A model generated the notes under the pieces. That model ran no database searches. It saw only the letters and a list, made by a program, of their open reading frames with translations, and was not told the DNA's origin. Positions 62,790-64,000 of a DNA stretch of 64,000 bases are shown here, piece after piece (within the stretch, counting starts at the first letter, position 1; the number at the start of each line of letters is the position of its first letter). The stretch spans positions 2,232,001 to 2,296,000 of the forward strand of contig NZ_CP070969.1 of the NCBI RefSeq assembly GCF_017086365.1. Direction: 5' to 3'. A program made the translations under genes and the position numbers. The stretch comes from Paenibacillus tianjinensis. Its GTDB lineage: Bacteria > Bacillota > Bacilli > Paenibacillales > Paenibacillaceae.

Positions 62790-62827
62790 GAACTTAAGAA
62801 TGAAGCAATGCTAACATTCTTAAGTTC
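62790..62827. repeat. 13-bp perfect inverted repeat upstream of the SNF2 gene
   Basis: GAACTTAAGAATG (62790-62802) and CATTCTTAAGTTC (62815-62827) with a 12-base loop. It sits 90 bases before the yqhH start, too far to be its ribosome site, and has no T run. Could be an operator for yqhH or the divergent reductase. The rest of 62703-63151 contains the NrdR boxes below and A/G-rich sequence, no gene. Confidence 0.5.
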
Positions 62828-62982
62828 ACGCTCTATATACAAAGTATTCTTGTAGAGCAGAGGTGCTGATTTTAGGGTCTTTTTTTCGTGCCGAATCTGA
62901 TAAAAAAGCGAGAAAAAGTGAGAAAAAGGGGCTCAATGCTGATTTTTTGCGATAAGGCTTCCTTTTTCGAAAAAGAACTTCG

Positions 62983-63031
62983 ATACAATATGTGGTATAG
63001 TTGAAAAGCTGGTTCACACAATATATTGTTA
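62983..63031 (+). promoter_or_regulatory. Ribonucleotide reductase promoter with two NrdR-like boxes
   Basis: ACACAATATATTGTTA (63016-63031) matches 14 of 16 positions of the NrdR consensus ACACWATATATWGTGT, and ATACAATATGTGGTAT (62983-62998) matches 12. Their centres are 33 bp apart, three helix turns, the spacing at which NrdR binds in pairs. A promoter TTGAAA (63001-63006)-17-TATTGT (63024-63029) has its -10 inside the second box, so binding would block transcription. Confidence 0.8.
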
Positions 63032-63151
63032 CAAAAGCTTGAAATTATTGTTTACGGAGGGCTTTTGGCGGTTATTTGATATTGACAAGAGGACTCCACA
63101 TTACTACATGCAGCGGAAGATTTACATATTACACACCGGGAGGTTTTTCTA

Positions 63152-64000
63152 TTGAGTACAGTGGAACGCAAGCAGCGCCTTGAAGGGCTAAGTGAGAAAA
63201 TATTTTTGGACCGTTATGCCTGGAAGGATGCCGACAGCAACAATGCCAAGGTTGGCGATGTTGTGCTGGTTCTAACCAAAGATGATCCCAAATTTCCGAC
63301 AAAGGAAGTAGGGGAGATTGTCGAGCGCAACGGCCGGATCGTTACCGTCAAGACGCGCAGCGGGGAACTGGTGCAATCGGATGTAGAAAAGTTGACGCTT
63401 AATATAGAGAAGACTCCGGAAGAAATGTGGGACCGTCTGGCCGCTGCCATGGCTTCTGTAGAGAAAACACCTGAACTGCAGGAAGAATGGACAGGCCGGT
63501 TCCGTTCGATTCTGGATGACTGGAAGCTTGTACCGGGCGGACGGATTGCTGCAGGTGCAGGGGCAAGTGAAGAACTGACCCTGTTTAACTGTTATGTTGT
63601 GCCTTCGCCCAAAGACAGCCGCGGCGGCATCATGCAGACCCTTTCGGAAATGACCGAAATTATGGCCCGCGGCGGCGGTGTGGGGATCAACCTGTCCTCG
63701 CTGCGTCCGCGCCGTGCAATCGTAAGAGGCGTCAACGGCTCGTCGAGCGGTTCAGTATCCTGGGGCGGATTGTTCAGTTACACAACGGGACTTATTGAGC
63801 AGGGCGGCAGCCGCCGCGGCGCACTGATGCTGATGATCAATGACTGGCATCCGGATGTAGTTGATTTCATTACTGTGAAGCAGACGATGGGCCAGGTGAC
63901 CAATGCCAACCTGTCGGTATGCGTGAGCAATGCCTTCATGAAGGCAGTCAAAGAGGATCTGGACTGGGAGCTCGTCTTCCCGGATACAACGGACCCTGAC
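63152..64000 (+). CDS. B12-dependent ribonucleotide reductase, partial
   Basis: The frame from TTG 63152 (GGGAGG eight bases upstream) is open to the window edge; 283 residues are visible. It contains the class II reductase catalytic start: FNCYVVPSPKDSRGGIMQTLSEMTEIMARGGGVGINLSSLRP, RGVNGSSSGSVSW and GSRRGALMLMINDWHPD. A ~110-residue N-terminal domain with RNGRIVTVKTRSG precedes it. It reduces ribonucleotides using adenosylcobalamin. The 3' end, with its remaining catalytic Cys and radical site, is outside the window. Confidence 0.9.
   Translation, partial: MSTVERKQRLEGLSEKIFLDRYAWKDADSNNAKVGDVVLVLTKDDPKFPTKEVGEIVERNGRIVTVKTRSGELVQSDVEKLTLNIEKTPEEMWDRLAAAMASVEKTPELQEEWTGRFRSILDDWKLVPGGRIAAGAGASEELTLFNCYVVPSPKDSRGGIMQTLSEMTEIMARGGGVGINLSSLRPRRAIVRGVNGSSSGSVSWGGLFSYTTGLIEQGGSRRGALMLMINDWHPDVVDFITVKQTMGQVTNANLSVCVSNAFMKAVKEDLDWELVFPDTTDPD

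Overview
The window reads as a stretch of chromosome from a spore-forming Firmicute, most likely Paenibacillus. The grounds are moderate GC, many TTG/GTG starts behind strong GGAGG-type ribosome sites, sporulation-type genes (a cwlD-like amidase, two tiny YjcZ-like peptides), the yqhH-yqhG pair, yqzE, yhaO-yhaN, an Actinobacteria-free set of Bacillales small proteins, and a YesN/YesM-type sugar uptake cluster. The genus is inferred from gene content and style; no database search was made. There is no prophage, insertion sequence, CRISPR array or integron, and the gene order looks like ordinary core and soft-core chromosome.

Layout. 1-9.9 kb: the end of a fused sulfur-carrier protein, a MATE exporter, a DUF4015 protein, YitT, the cold-shock-type DEAD-box helicase cshA with a long leader, a DUF624 membrane protein, a 6S RNA gene, a DUF1499 protein and thiol peroxidase. 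9.9-12.7 kb: rhomboid protease, LysR and MerR regulators, YugP-type metallopeptidase. 13.3-16.6 kb: a nitrogen-linked operon, amt (with a perfect GlnR/TnrA box just after its promoter), a DUF294 nucleotidyltransferase and a DnaQ-like exonuclease. 16.6-23 kb: JAMM peptidase, TlpA/ResA-like thioredoxin, citramalate synthase, DNA polymerase IV, ferredoxin, L,D-transpeptidase.

23-37 kb: pyrD, small alarmone synthetase relQ, DUF309, two rRNA m5C methyltransferase paralogues about 2 kb apart, RsuA-like pseudouridine synthase, HAD phosphatase, glycosyltransferase, then yhaO/yhaN (an Mre11/Rad50-like pair whose ATPase carries a membrane hairpin). 37.0-37.7 kb is a non-coding repeat island: hexanucleotide tandem repeats and three 51-bp repeats. 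37.7-42.8 kb: YkvI transporter, xanthine phosphoribosyltransferase, three unrecognised small genes, tRNA-Leu(CAG), MarR regulator, tandem GNAT.

43.0-51.7 kb: response regulator, sensor kinase, two permeases, a lipoprotein binding protein and an FAD oxidoreductase, all on one strand: a two-component-controlled carbohydrate uptake system with no ATPase of its own. 51.7-64 kb: BrkB-type membrane protein, terpenoid-cyclase-fold protein, a divergent SDR/MerR pair with twin MerR-type operators, glycerol dehydrogenase, polysaccharide deacetylase, CwlD-type amidase, YqzE, a secreted orphan, YqhG, SNF2 helicase YqhH, and the start of a B12-dependent ribonucleotide reductase preceded by two NrdR-like boxes.

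The regulatory reading is the most informative part: GlnR at amt, NrdR at the reductase, MerR twin promoters, 6S RNA, and a terminator that implies the nitrogen operon mRNA runs antisense through the JAMM gene. The best candidates for something not yet described are the amt-DUF294-exonuclease operon, the membrane-anchored Rad50-like YhaN, and the 51-bp repeat family.
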